Positions 45,069 through 53,520 of a stretch of DNA of 64,000 bases are shown here, one piece after another (position 1 is the first letter of the stretch; the number at the start of each line of letters is the position of its first letter). The DNA lies in assembly GCA_016213825.1 (NCBI GenBank), contig JACQZP010000026.1, positions 310,001 to 374,000 of the forward strand, read 5' to 3'. The translations under genes were made by a program, and so were the position numbers. The notes beneath the pieces are model-generated. The model worked only from the letters and a program-made list of their open reading frames with translations. It did not search any database and was not told the DNA's origin. Source of the stretch: Acetobacterium woodii. Its GTDB lineage: Bacteria > Bacillota > Clostridia > Eubacteriales > Eubacteriaceae.

Positions 45069-45866
45069 TTGATTATTATTGGAGAAAAAATTAACGGCGC
45101 GATTTCCTCAACCGCCAAAGCCATTGCGGACAAGGATGCCGAATTTATCAAAAACCTGGCGATTAAACAGGCTGAAGCCGGCGCGGATTTCATTGATGTC
45201 TGTGCATCTGTGGATGACGACATTGAACTGGAAACCATGAAATGGCTGATTGACATTGTTCAGGAAGCGGTGGATACGCCGATAGCGGTGGACAGCCCCA
45301 ATGTATACACCTGCATTGAGTCCATGAAATACTGCAACAAACCAGGACTTTTCAACTCCGTGTCGTTAGAAGGCGACAAGGTTGACGTGGCTTTTAAAGC
45401 CATCGCCGGCAGCAAATGGGAATGTGTGGCACTGTTGAACAGCGATAAGGGCATTCCTAAAACCGCCAAAGATCGGCTGGACGTCTTTGCCGATCTGATG
45501 GTAAAAGTGAAAGAATACAATATCGACCCATCCCGGATGCATATTGATCCCCTAATCGAAATGCTTTGTACTTCGGAAGATGGCATCACTATGGTCACTG
45601 AAGTCATTCGTGGCATTAAAGCCCAATACCCCACCATCCATGTCACCGGTGCGGTCAGTAACATTTCCTTCAACCTGCCGGCCCGTCGGATTGCCAACCA
45701 GGCCTTTGCCGTCCTGGCCATGAGCGCCGGTATGGACAGCTTCATCCTCGATCCCCTGAATAAGGATATGATGGGCATGTTGTTTGCCACCGAAGCGATG
45801 ATGGGCGAAGACGAATATTGTATGGAATACATCAGTGCTTTCCGTGAAGGTATTTTCGTAAAATAA
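45069..45866 (+). CDS. Methyl-THF:corrinoid methyltransferase (MT II), copy 3
   Basis: 265 residues with a TTG start after AGGAGG. The pterin-site residues are conserved as in the other copies (Asp75, Asn96, Asp160, Asn198). It is nearly the same protein as copy 2 at 30408, including the C-terminal GMLFATEAMMGEDEYCMEYI, so the MT II-CP pair has been duplicated. It probably serves both MT I C and MT I D. A palindromic element separates it from its CP. Confidence 0.9.
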   Translation: MIIIGEKINGAISSTAKAIADKDAEFIKNLAIKQAEAGADFIDVCASVDDDIELETMKWLIDIVQEAVDTPIAVDSPNVYTCIESMKYCNKPGLFNSVSLEGDKVDVAFKAIAGSKWECVALLNSDKGIPKTAKDRLDVFADLMVKVKEYNIDPSRMHIDPLIEMLCTSEDGITMVTEVIRGIKAQYPTIHVTGAVSNISFNLPARRIANQAFAVLAMSAGMDSFILDPLNKDMMGMLFATEAMMGEDEYCMEYISAFREGIFVK

Positions 45867-45886
45867 ACTGCCGTTAGCTTCGCTGC

Positions 45887-45973
45887 CGGTTTATGCCAAA
45901 CAATTTCTCCACTGTACGTCGTACAGGCTACCGCCTGTTCGCCTACTCGTTACGAAATAGTTTGCATAAACCG
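45887..45973. repeat. Folded palindromic repeat element between MT II and CP
   Basis: Outer arms CGGTTTATGC (45887-45896) and GCATAAACCG (45964-45973) are perfect complements. Inside are CTGTACGTCGTACAG and ACAGG-CTACCG-CCTGT stems. The higher GC content and the absence of such an element at the other two MT II-CP junctions suggest an inserted REP- or MITE-like sequence, or an mRNA-processing element. Confidence 0.65.
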
Positions 45974-46110
45974 ACATCAAAGCAATTCTTGTTCGATTTC
46001 TATAATCGATTAATACGTTACAACAAAACCCGGGGCTCAGACAGGCTGCGCGTGACTGAAATAAAAGAAAGCACATTAAATATATATCAAAAATCAAAGG
46101 AGAAAAAAAC

Positions 46111-46740
46111 ATGTCAAAAATTGAAGAAGTAAAAGTTCTAGTCGAAACTGGTAAATCAAAAAAAGTAGCTGCCGCGGTTCAGGAAGCACTGGATGCCGGC
46201 GATAAAGCTCAGGATATTCTGGATGCGATGATCGCATCAATGGGTGTGGTTGGCGATAAATTCTCATCCGGCGAAATCTTTGTTCCGGAAATGCTGATTG
46301 CCGCCAAAGCCATGTCAAAAGGTGTCGAAGTTTTAAAACCAGTGATGGCTGGCGACGGTTCCAGCTCACTGGGAACCTGTATCATGGGCACCATAGCCGG
46401 TGATCTCCACGATATCGGTAAAAACCTGGTGGTGATGATGCTGGAAAGCGCCGGCTTTGATATGGTCGATTTAGGTGTTGACGTCCCCGCAGAACGCTTT
46501 GTAGAAGCCGCTAAAGAAAACAACAATGTCGTCCTGGTGGCCTGTTCCGGTCTGTTGACCACTACCATGCCAGCCTTAAAAGAAGCCGTTCAAACTGTTA
46601 AAGCAGCACTGCCAGACATGAAAGTCATTGTCGGTGGCGCACCGGTTACTCAGGAATACGCCGACGAAATCGGTGCTGACGGTTATGCTCCAGACGCCGG
46701 CAGCTCGGCCTCAAAAGCCAAAGTAATCATCGGCGCTTAA
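46111..46740 (+). CDS. Corrinoid protein (CP) of locus D
   Basis: 209 residues. Cap domain, then AGDLHDIGKN with Asp98, His100 and Gly103, SGLLTTTMPAL and IVGGAPVTQEY. The N-terminus is almost identical to the CP at 31245. An AAAGGAG site lies upstream. It carries the methyl group from MT I C or D to MT II copy 3. Its spacing from MT II (244 bases) is unusually wide because of the palindromic element. Confidence 0.92.
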   Translation: MSKIEEVKVLVETGKSKKVAAAVQEALDAGDKAQDILDAMIASMGVVGDKFSSGEIFVPEMLIAAKAMSKGVEVLKPVMAGDGSSSLGTCIMGTIAGDLHDIGKNLVVMMLESAGFDMVDLGVDVPAERFVEAAKENNNVVLVACSGLLTTTMPALKEAVQTVKAALPDMKVIVGGAPVTQEYADEIGADGYAPDAGSSASKAKVIIGA

Positions 46741-46763
46741 CTCAGATCAATAGGTCATTGAGT

Positions 46764-46801
46764 AAATAATCAAAAAAGAACTTTTGTTGAGTTCATTATT
46801 T
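46764..46801 (+). terminator. Possible terminator between CP and transporter
   Basis: AAATAAT (46764-46770) pairs with ATTATTT (46795-46801), with an inner AACT/AGTT stem, followed by a short T-run. AT-only outer stem, so weak. Confidence 0.5.
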
Positions 46802-46839
46802 TTGTAATGTCCTCAAAATAAAAATACAAGGAGAAGAAA

Positions 46840-48225
46840 ATGAAAAAACCTTTAAGTAAAGCGTTAAAGCGATTTTATGGTATCGGAGATTTTGGATTTA
46901 CCCTGATGGCGAATGTCGAACTGTATTATATGGCATATTTCTTAACGAATATCGCTAAATTTGACTTAGCCACGACTGCTCTTATTATGACATTTACGAG
47001 TATGGTCGATGTAATATTATCGCCATTCTACGGTGGCATAATCGATGGCATGAAACCAATGAAGTGGGGTCGCTACCGATCATGGCTGTTATTGATGCCG
47101 CCAATTGTAACTCTGTTCTATACGCTGGAATTTACAACAATTGGCTCAGGAATGGTGCCGATAGTCATTATTATTGGAGCCTACCTGGTAGCACATATAT
47201 TCTGGAATTTTTCCTATGTTGCAAATGTAGCTCTGATCCCAACCATTTCCAGTACACCGGAAGACCGAGCTCAGTTATCTGCTACCCGTGGTGCCTATAA
47301 CAATGCCGGTAAACTTGCTTTCTCAGCAGTTGGTCTGGCGACGGTTTTATATATTGGCACCGCCATTGGCAATCCAGTTCTAGGATTTACCCTGGTTGCA
47401 TTGGCTATGGCACTGGTATATTGGGTCACTTATTTTGCCCACTTTAAAATGACAGATGGTTATGAAGAAACCCATCAAGAAGCCAGTCAAAACACCAAAA
47501 AGAAAGAAAAAACATCCATTAAACAAATGACAAAATCACTGGTACAGAACCCTCATTTATTGGTTCTGTTGCTTGCCGATCTAACACGATGGATCGTAAA
47601 CTTTGTTATGGCAGGCTCAGCTGCTTATTTCTTCACTTATGTTACAAATAATGTGGCGATGTTCTCAATCTATCTGCTAGTCGCCAATGGGATGGCACTG
47701 ATTGGATCATATCTGAGTAAATACGCCGCCAGCAAATTTACAACGCGAACAGCTGGTATTTTCGGATTTTATGCATTGGGAGTATTCCTGTTAGTCAGTC
47801 AGTTTTTTGTGAATGATATCATGGTTGTACTGGTCTTCCTTTCCTGTGCGCAGTTCTTCTTAGGTTTTATCTATGCTTTAATTTCAGCCATGTACAGTGA
47901 TGCTGTTATCTACAGTGAGTGGAAAACAGGTTCAAAAGCTTCGGGCTGGATTATGGGATTAATGAATCTGCCATTAAAAATTGCTAATTTAATCAAAGGT
48001 GCGATTATTCCTGCGGTTCTGGCAGCGGTTGGCTTTGTGGCAAAAATGGATCCGGCGACCGCGACTCCTGAATTGAAAGCCGGGATTGTGCAATTGTTTG
48101 TGATTATTCCAGGGATTGGTATCCTGATTGGAGCAGTGCTGCTGACTGTTGGCTATCGCTTGACCCGGGATAAAATTACAACTTATCAAAATCAAATTGA
48201 TGAAAGACAGGCGATTGCTGAATAA
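46840..48225 (+). CDS. GPH-family symporter, locus D
   Basis: 461 residues, about 12 membrane helices. LKRFYGIGDFGFTLMANVEL and GGIIDGMKPMKWGRYRSWLL are the GPH/MelB signature segments, matching the locus B transporter in length and gene position (directly after an MT II-CP pair). An AAGGAGAAG site precedes the ATG. It probably imports a methylated substrate of MT I C or D using a cation gradient. Cargo is not predictable from sequence; classical GPH members carry sugars and glycosides. Confidence 0.85.
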   Translation: MKKPLSKALKRFYGIGDFGFTLMANVELYYMAYFLTNIAKFDLATTALIMTFTSMVDVILSPFYGGIIDGMKPMKWGRYRSWLLLMPPIVTLFYTLEFTTIGSGMVPIVIIIGAYLVAHIFWNFSYVANVALIPTISSTPEDRAQLSATRGAYNNAGKLAFSAVGLATVLYIGTAIGNPVLGFTLVALAMALVYWVTYFAHFKMTDGYEETHQEASQNTKKKEKTSIKQMTKSLVQNPHLLVLLLADLTRWIVNFVMAGSAAYFFTYVTNNVAMFSIYLLVANGMALIGSYLSKYAASKFTTRTAGIFGFYALGVFLLVSQFFVNDIMVVLVFLSCAQFFLGFIYALISAMYSDAVIYSEWKTGSKASGWIMGLMNLPLKIANLIKGAIIPAVLAAVGFVAKMDPATATPELKAGIVQLFVIIPGIGILIGAVLLTVGYRLTRDKITTYQNQIDERQAIAE

Positions 48226-48260
48226 TAATTGAAGTTGATTGAATTCAAATAATTGCTTAA

Positions 48261-48304
48261 CAATAAGAAGCCTTTTTCAAATAAATTTGATAGGCTTCTT
48301 ATTG
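48261..48304. terminator. Hairpin between two transporter genes
   Basis: Perfect 12-bp arms CAATAAGAAGCC (48261-48272) and GGCTTCTTATTG (48293-48304). Only a short AT-rich tail follows, so it may be a partial terminator. Confidence 0.65.
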
Positions 48305-48384
48305 ATTTAAGGTGTTATTGCCGAGATTATTTAAATAAACATAGAAGTTTTATGGAAATACAAAATTTAGAAGGAGACGTTTCA

Positions 48385-49731
48385 ATGAAGAATTTTAGTA
48401 TATCCGAAGTAATGGATTCCCTGGGTGTTAACACGTTTACCTGGAAAATATTTTTCCTGCTGGGTCTGGCGATGGTGTTTGACGGCTATGATTATATGAT
48501 TGTATCGTACACGATGCCTCAGATCGCAGCGGAATGGGGATTGAGCGCCGTCGCCAAAGGCAGTTTATCATCCTGGAGTTTAATTGGCTTGATCCTGGGC
48601 GGGGCACTGGCCGGGATTATCTCAGATAAAATCGGCCGCCGAAAAACCCTGATGTTTGCGATTGGGATGTATTCGCTGATGAATATTCCGATTTATTTTT
48701 CCAGCAGCTTCGAAATGTTTGCGCTGTTTCGGGTGTTGGCAGGGATTGGTTTGGGTGCCTGTATTCCGGTAGTCACGACAACTTACTCGGAATCGACCCC
48801 AACCAACAAACGGGCGATTTTTATTACCTTTGGGATGGCCTGGATGATTGTTGGTTGGGTGCTGGCGGGTCTCGTGGCTACCGCTGTTGTGCCAGTCTTT
48901 GGCTGGCGCCTGTGTTACTTGATTGGTGGGATTCCGTTGGTCTATGCGATTTTCCTGTACTTTAAAATGCCAGAATCAGCCTACTGGCTGGCCAACAAGG
49001 GCTACCGGGAAAAAGCGGTCAAAGCTCTGCAAAATATCGAACGGATCGCCACCGGTAAAATGACTGATTGGGATCCGGCCGCTTTAATCGTTCCGCCGAA
49101 ACCGAAACAGGCCGGTCCCCGAGCGCTGTTCTCTAAACCATATATTCGCATTACTGCGGCAATTTGGATTATGTATTTCTGCGGCTGTTTTATTGTCTAT
49201 GGTATTAATGCCTGGCTGCCGTCGTTGATGCTGGAAAAAGGGTTAACCCTGACATCAGCTTACGGACTGGCCATCGCCCAGAATGCAGCGGCGATAATCG
49301 CCAATTGTTCAACCGGCTTTGTGGCTGAAGCCGTCGGCCGGAAAAAGAATCTGATCTTATCCTTTGGGGTGGCGGCCATTTCGGTAGTCATCATGGCCAC
49401 TGTCGGCGGCGGTTTTGGGGCGATTCTGGCGGCCTGTATTTTCCTGGGCTTTGCAGTAAACTACTCAATCACTGCCATCCAGCCGCTGATGGCCGAAGCT
49501 TATCCTACTGAGTTCCGAAATACCGGAGTATCCTGGTGTCATGCCTTTGGTCGGATTGGCGGCGCCAGCGCCCCGATTATTGCCGGCATCATTATTGGCA
49601 TGGGGCAAGGCTATGCGGTGTCTTTTATGTTTTATGTGATTCCGGCCGTGATCGGTTTATCAGCAGCAGCGTTTTTGGTTAAAACAGAAACCAAGGGAAA
49701 ATCCCTGGATGAGTTGGCGGAAGTAATTTGA
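48385..49731 (+). CDS. MFS transporter of the aromatic acid:H+ symporter type
   Basis: 448 residues from the ATG at 48385, which follows AAGGAGACG; a frame from 48253 would run through the upstream hairpin. Twelve helices. DGYDYMIVSYTMPQI in helix 1 (the D-G-Y-D signature of aromatic acid symporters), the DKIGRRKTL loop and PESAYWLANKGY are typical of the AAHS/sugar-porter-like branch that imports benzoate, 4-hydroxybenzoate or related acids. In this locus it is a likely importer of methoxylated aromatic acids. It is followed by a bidirectional terminator shared with the convergent PucR gene. Confidence 0.85.
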   Translation: MKNFSISEVMDSLGVNTFTWKIFFLLGLAMVFDGYDYMIVSYTMPQIAAEWGLSAVAKGSLSSWSLIGLILGGALAGIISDKIGRRKTLMFAIGMYSLMNIPIYFSSSFEMFALFRVLAGIGLGACIPVVTTTYSESTPTNKRAIFITFGMAWMIVGWVLAGLVATAVVPVFGWRLCYLIGGIPLVYAIFLYFKMPESAYWLANKGYREKAVKALQNIERIATGKMTDWDPAALIVPPKPKQAGPRALFSKPYIRITAAIWIMYFCGCFIVYGINAWLPSLMLEKGLTLTSAYGLAIAQNAAAIIANCSTGFVAEAVGRKKNLILSFGVAAISVVIMATVGGGFGAILAACIFLGFAVNYSITAIQPLMAEAYPTEFRNTGVSWCHAFGRIGGASAPIIAGIIIGMGQGYAVSFMFYVIPAVIGLSAAAFLVKTETKGKSLDELAEVI

Positions 49732-49754
49732 TAGCAATTAGATAAGAAAATGAC

Positions 49755-49786
49755 AAAAAGCTGAGCAGCCAAACGCTCAGCTTTTT
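49755..49786. terminator. Bidirectional terminator
   Basis: Perfect 12-bp stem AAAAAGCTGAGC (49755-49766) / GCTCAGCTTTTT (49775-49786), T-rich on both strands, between convergent genes. Confidence 0.88.
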
Positions 49787-49805
49787 AAATTTCATCAGGC
49801 CAGTT

Positions 49806-51335
49806 TTAATTTAACCCAAAATCGATTAATTTAAAGGTCAGACTGATATGAAAAAGATCATCGTCATTTTTTAAATCGGTTTCGCCGATTTCTTTGATCC
49901 GCTCTAGCCGATAAACAATCGTAGCCCGATGAATAAACAGGTCTTTGGCGGTTTGCACCGCATTCATGTTGTTCCGCATGTAGGATTGGAGAGTTTTGAC
50001 ATAATCGGTCTGATTCTTCACATCATAACGCTGCAGCCGCAAGATAATCGGGGAATAAAGAGATGGAGCTGGCAACTCGGCAGTCATTGTATTAAAAATA
50101 TAGGGCATCACCGCATCGCAAAACTTATGGGTCCATTTTTGGGGCTGATAGTGGGTGCCCATCTCCAGGGCAATTTCCGCTTCACGAAAACATATCTTCA
50201 GATGACTTAAGCCGTCGGCATAATGACTGTAGCCGATGCGGAAATTACCGTCTTTAATCAAGCGATTGATCCGTCTAAAGTAACTGTCCCGGGATTCCTG
50301 AATATGGGAGATATTGAACAAAACAAAAATACTCTGATTGTTGGAAAAGGCAAAGCTCTCTTTAAAATCCTGCATGATCACATTGCAAAAATAAGTGGTG
50401 GTTGCGTTATAAATATCCTGGCTGCTGGGCTTGATATGGGCAGCACAATAGATATGATCGGGACGCCAGTCCAAATGGTTCAGTTCGGCGGTCAGGTTGG
50501 TTTGGCTAAAGCTATTCCCGAGGATAATTGATTGCAACAGCGCTGCCAGCTGCGAGTTTTTATCCTGATGAAAGGCCGCTAAATAGCTGGAATCACGCAG
50601 TAGATGCTGGGACAGGTGCTCCAACAGGGCGGCATCACTTTCGCCAAAGGGATGATCTGTTTCTGAGATAATCAAGCGAAAGACAAAGGCATGATTCAGA
50701 AAAATATTTTTGCATAGCGTTTGAAAGGGCAACAGTTGGGCTGGATAAAGAAAAACGTCCCGCTCGTTCTTTATTTCATTATATTTGGGGTCGTTTTTAA
50801 ATAAGTTGACCTGCTCGACCGAGATTCGGCCAGCTTCGCCCAATTGCAGTTGCTCCTGATCCATCAGCGCATCCAGACCGGTATGGGCAATCATATAATA
50901 ATCAGCATTCATAATCGACAATCCGTTTTCAAAGATCGGATAAGAAAGCTCCAATAAGTGTTGTAGGGAGCGTTTATCACGGATCGATTGCTGGAAGCTG
51001 AGATCCCAGGTTTCATAAATCGTAAAAATCTGATGAATAGTATTGCTTAATTCAAAAATATCGGCGGTATCGTCGATAATCAGCAGTTCTAGCGCATCAT
51101 TGATGTAACGATCCGGGGGATTGCCAATGCAGATCAGGGCTGAACCGGCTTGGCAGCTGGCGTTTGGATTGAGTCTATCGGCGGAAGCTATATATAATGT
51201 GTCGGAACACAGCTCAGTTTCCCCGGCATAAAAAACCGGCCGATCCAGATGCGGCAAAGAACTCGATACATGAGTCTTGTTATCTTTTACAGCATGTCGC
51301 AGTTTTACTTGAATAAGAGCGATGGATAATTTCAT
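49806..51335 (-). CDS. PucR/CdaR-type transcriptional regulator, third copy
   Basis: 509 residues from the ATG at 51333-51335 (GAGGTA upstream; a start 51 bases earlier lacks a site). C-terminal helix-turn-helix AKDLFIHRATIVYRLERIKE is of PucR type; the central CdaR-like and N-terminal sensor regions follow the pattern of the copies at 1928 and 27657. It is divergent from MT I E (51470), 135 bases away. A dyad TATACA-TAG-TGTATA at 51351-51365 sits just upstream of its start. Likely controls MT I E and possibly the aromatic acid transporter. Confidence 0.85.
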   Translation of the reverse strand: MKLSIALIQVKLRHAVKDNKTHVSSSLPHLDRPVFYAGETELCSDTLYIASADRLNPNASCQAGSALICIGNPPDRYINDALELLIIDDTADIFELSNTIHQIFTIYETWDLSFQQSIRDKRSLQHLLELSYPIFENGLSIMNADYYMIAHTGLDALMDQEQLQLGEAGRISVEQVNLFKNDPKYNEIKNERDVFLYPAQLLPFQTLCKNIFLNHAFVFRLIISETDHPFGESDAALLEHLSQHLLRDSSYLAAFHQDKNSQLAALLQSIILGNSFSQTNLTAELNHLDWRPDHIYCAAHIKPSSQDIYNATTTYFCNVIMQDFKESFAFSNNQSIFVLFNISHIQESRDSYFRRINRLIKDGNFRIGYSHYADGLSHLKICFREAEIALEMGTHYQPQKWTHKFCDAVMPYIFNTMTAELPAPSLYSPIILRLQRYDVKNQTDYVKTLQSYMRNNMNAVQTAKDLFIHRATIVYRLERIKEIGETDLKNDDDLFHISLTFKLIDFGLN

Positions 51336-51350
51336 ATGATTGTACCTCTT

Positions 51351-51365
51351 TATACATAGTGTATA
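51351..51365. promoter_or_regulatory. Candidate operator between the third PucR gene and MT I E
   Basis: TATACATAGTGTATA is a perfect 6-bp inverted repeat with a 3-base centre, 15 bases upstream of the regulator's start codon. Binding by the adjacent PucR protein is plausible. Confidence 0.4.
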
Positions 51366-51469
51366 GATGTCAATCACAAAAGTCAATCAGCTTGTATAAT
51401 TTACGTTTTCGTAAAAATAACTTAAAATTAAATTATTAAATGATTAATAAAACGAGGAGGAAGAATAAG

Positions 51470-52483
51470 ATGGGATTAACACCGAAAGAGAATTATCTGA
51501 ACGCAATCAATCATCAGGCAATTGAATGGACCCCGGTCCACATTGTCGACTGTGGCGTTTTGGGTTTTGGCGCCCTGCCGGGACCCTGGTTTGAAAAAGG
51601 CCCTCTGGGTGGCGGTTACGATGGCTTTGGCATTCGCTGGATCACTCCAGCTTCCGGCGGCGGCGCCCCGATACCGGCCCCCAATGAACACATTATGGAT
51701 GCCGATACCATCGTTGACTGGAAAAAAATAGTCAAATTTCCAGATCTGGAAGCTGTTGACTGGCAGGCCATGGTGGCGACTGAACTGGCAATGATGCCGG
51801 TTGACAGAAATATCCAAGCAGTTGAATTTGGCTGTGGCAATGGTGTATTTGAACGGCTGGCCGCCTTGATGGGTTTTGAAGAAGCCCTGATTGCCTTGGC
51901 TGAAGAACCGGAGGCCTGTAATGAATTAATGACAGCCATTACCGACTATAAAATTGAGTTTGCCAAAAAAGTCAAACAATATTACAACCCGGATCTGTTT
52001 ACCAATTACGATGACATTGCCACCGAAAGAGGGCTGTTTATGTCCCCGGCATCCTATCGTAAACTGATCAAACCACATCACAAACGGCTTAACGATGCCG
52101 TCAAAGAACTGGGTATGATCCCTGTCCAGCACACCTGCGGTTATTGCGAACCGCTCATCGAAGACATCATCGAAACAGGTGCGGCGGTGTGGACCTCGGT
52201 GCAACCTACCAATGATATTGCCGGGATGCAAAAAAAATACGGCGATAAAATCGTTTTGATGGGTGGTTTTGATACTAACGGCGCTGCCGGATTAGCAGAT
52301 GCAACCATGGAGACACGACTGGCCGAAGTGCATCGCTGCTTTGATGAATATGGCCAGCAGCCCGGCTTTATTTTCTTTGGCTTTGTTCTGGTAAACAGCC
52401 TGGATCCGGCTGAGGTTGGCGCCCAGTTGGGACCGATTCTGCAGGAAGCAGCTCGCTACAGTCATCAATTGGCAGCGAAATAG
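51470..52483 (+). CDS. UroD-fold methyltransferase E (MT I-type)
   Basis: 337 residues from the ATG at 51470, after GAGGAGGAA. UroD-like barrel with TNYDDIATE (Tyr180-Asp-Asp182) and QHTCGYC (His221, Cys223, Cys226), the same variants as methyltransferase A at 10548 and unlike B, C and D. The second cysteine two residues after HTCG suggests a different zinc site. It has no adjacent MT II or CP, and is followed 12 bases later by the small two-helix membrane protein. It may use one of the CPs encoded elsewhere in the window. Methyl donor unknown. Confidence 0.83.
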   Translation: MGLTPKENYLNAINHQAIEWTPVHIVDCGVLGFGALPGPWFEKGPLGGGYDGFGIRWITPASGGGAPIPAPNEHIMDADTIVDWKKIVKFPDLEAVDWQAMVATELAMMPVDRNIQAVEFGCGNGVFERLAALMGFEEALIALAEEPEACNELMTAITDYKIEFAKKVKQYYNPDLFTNYDDIATERGLFMSPASYRKLIKPHHKRLNDAVKELGMIPVQHTCGYCEPLIEDIIETGAAVWTSVQPTNDIAGMQKKYGDKIVLMGGFDTNGAAGLADATMETRLAEVHRCFDEYGQQPGFIFFGFVLVNSLDPAEVGAQLGPILQEAARYSHQLAAK

Positions 52484-52495
52484 GAGCTGCTGATA

Positions 52496-52705
52496 ATGAA
52501 AAGTGCAATTACAGCAGGTTTGTTCGGTGGGATTATTGGCTTTAGCATCAGCTTTGCCATAAATTATTTTCTGATCGCCATCCCGGAAACCAGCCTTGCC
52601 AATGCTATGGGAAATGGTATCAGCGGCTTGTTAAGTGGTTTTATGGGCGGGTTCATCGGTTTGCTGATTTATATCAGACAATCCACTGAATTTAAACAGA
52701 AATAA
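52496..52705 (+). CDS. Small two-helix membrane protein, second copy
   Basis: 69 residues, starting 12 bases after MT I E, with a TAGGAGC site formed at that gene's stop codon. Two glycine-rich helices; the second contains GNGISGLLSGFMGGFIGLLI, and a charged tail follows. It is a clear paralogue of the protein at 11540, which also follows a methyltransferase of the YDD/FDD-HTCGxC subclass. The strong conservation of the second helix compared with the free tail indicates a constrained role for that helix. No known family recognised. Confidence 0.8.
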   Translation: MKSAITAGLFGGIIGFSISFAINYFLIAIPETSLANAMGNGISGLLSGFMGGFIGLLIYIRQSTEFKQK

Positions 52706-52854
52706 ACAAAACGAGAAAACTTTTCGTTCTGAAATCGGGTGATAATTCATAATCCCTTAAAATACTAGTGGTTCTATTATGTTTTCTTTCAGAATTAATG
52801 GGTAAAATAATATTAAACGTATTTAAGTTTAATAAAGATTCTAGGAGGATCAGG

Positions 52855-53409
52855 ATGACAAAAATCGGCATAATATTAGGAAGCACCCGACCGGGACGAA
52901 ATGGCGAAGCAGTGGCAAAATGGGTTAATGAACTGGCACAGAAACGTAGTGATGCGAACTATGAGTTAATCGATGTGGCAGATTATCATTTGCCTCTTTA
53001 CGACGAACCGTTTCCGGCAATGATGCAGAAGTATACCAAAGAACATACAAAGATATGGTCCCAGAAAATAAAGCAATTTGATGGATTTATATTTGTTACC
53101 GCCGAGTACAACCATAGTATTCCCGGGGCCTTAAAAAATGCCATCGACTTTTTGAATGTTGAGTGGCAGAATAAAGCTGCCGGATTTGTGAGTTACGGCA
53201 GCGCCGGGGGAACCCGGGCGGTTGAACATCTCAGACATGTCGCCGGTGAACTCCATATGGCCGATGTACGGGCCCAAGTGATGCTTTCGCTCTTCACTGA
53301 TTTTGAAAATAACATCTTTAAGCCAAACCCACGTCACGAAGGGACACTAAACGATGTTTTTGATCAAGTGATTGCTTGGAGTAATGCGTTAAAAACATTG
53401 CGAGATTAG
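52855..53409 (+). CDS. NADPH-dependent FMN reductase-like flavoprotein
   Basis: 184 residues from the ATG at 52855, preceded by AGGAGGATC. Flavodoxin-like fold with IGIILGSTRPGRNGEAVAKW (the FMN phosphate-binding loop) and FVTAEYNHSIPGALKNAIDF, the signature of the SsuE/azoreductase (YhdA) group. It would reduce free FMN or quinones with NAD(P)H. Apparently a single-gene unit followed by a hairpin. Confidence 0.88.
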   Translation: MTKIGIILGSTRPGRNGEAVAKWVNELAQKRSDANYELIDVADYHLPLYDEPFPAMMQKYTKEHTKIWSQKIKQFDGFIFVTAEYNHSIPGALKNAIDFLNVEWQNKAAGFVSYGSAGGTRAVEHLRHVAGELHMADVRAQVMLSLFTDFENNIFKPNPRHEGTLNDVFDQVIAWSNALKTLRD

Positions 53410-53474
53410 TTAACCATCATTAAAGAAACGAAACTATTAGTTTAATCAGTTTAGTGGATCTAAAGTAAAATGAT

Positions 53475-53520
53475 ACAAAACCAGAAGCAGAGGACATTAG
53501 TCCGATGTTTCTGGTTTTGT
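53475..53520 (+). terminator. Hairpin after the FMN reductase gene
   Basis: Perfect 12-bp arms ACAAAACCAGAA (53475-53486) and TTCTGGTTTTGT (53509-53520); the T-rich right arm may serve as the release tract. Confidence 0.6.

Noticed and set aside
45867-46110. Insertion sequence with a transposase
   Set aside because: The palindromic element is under 100 bases of repeat with no coding capacity; only a miniature or structural element can be claimed.
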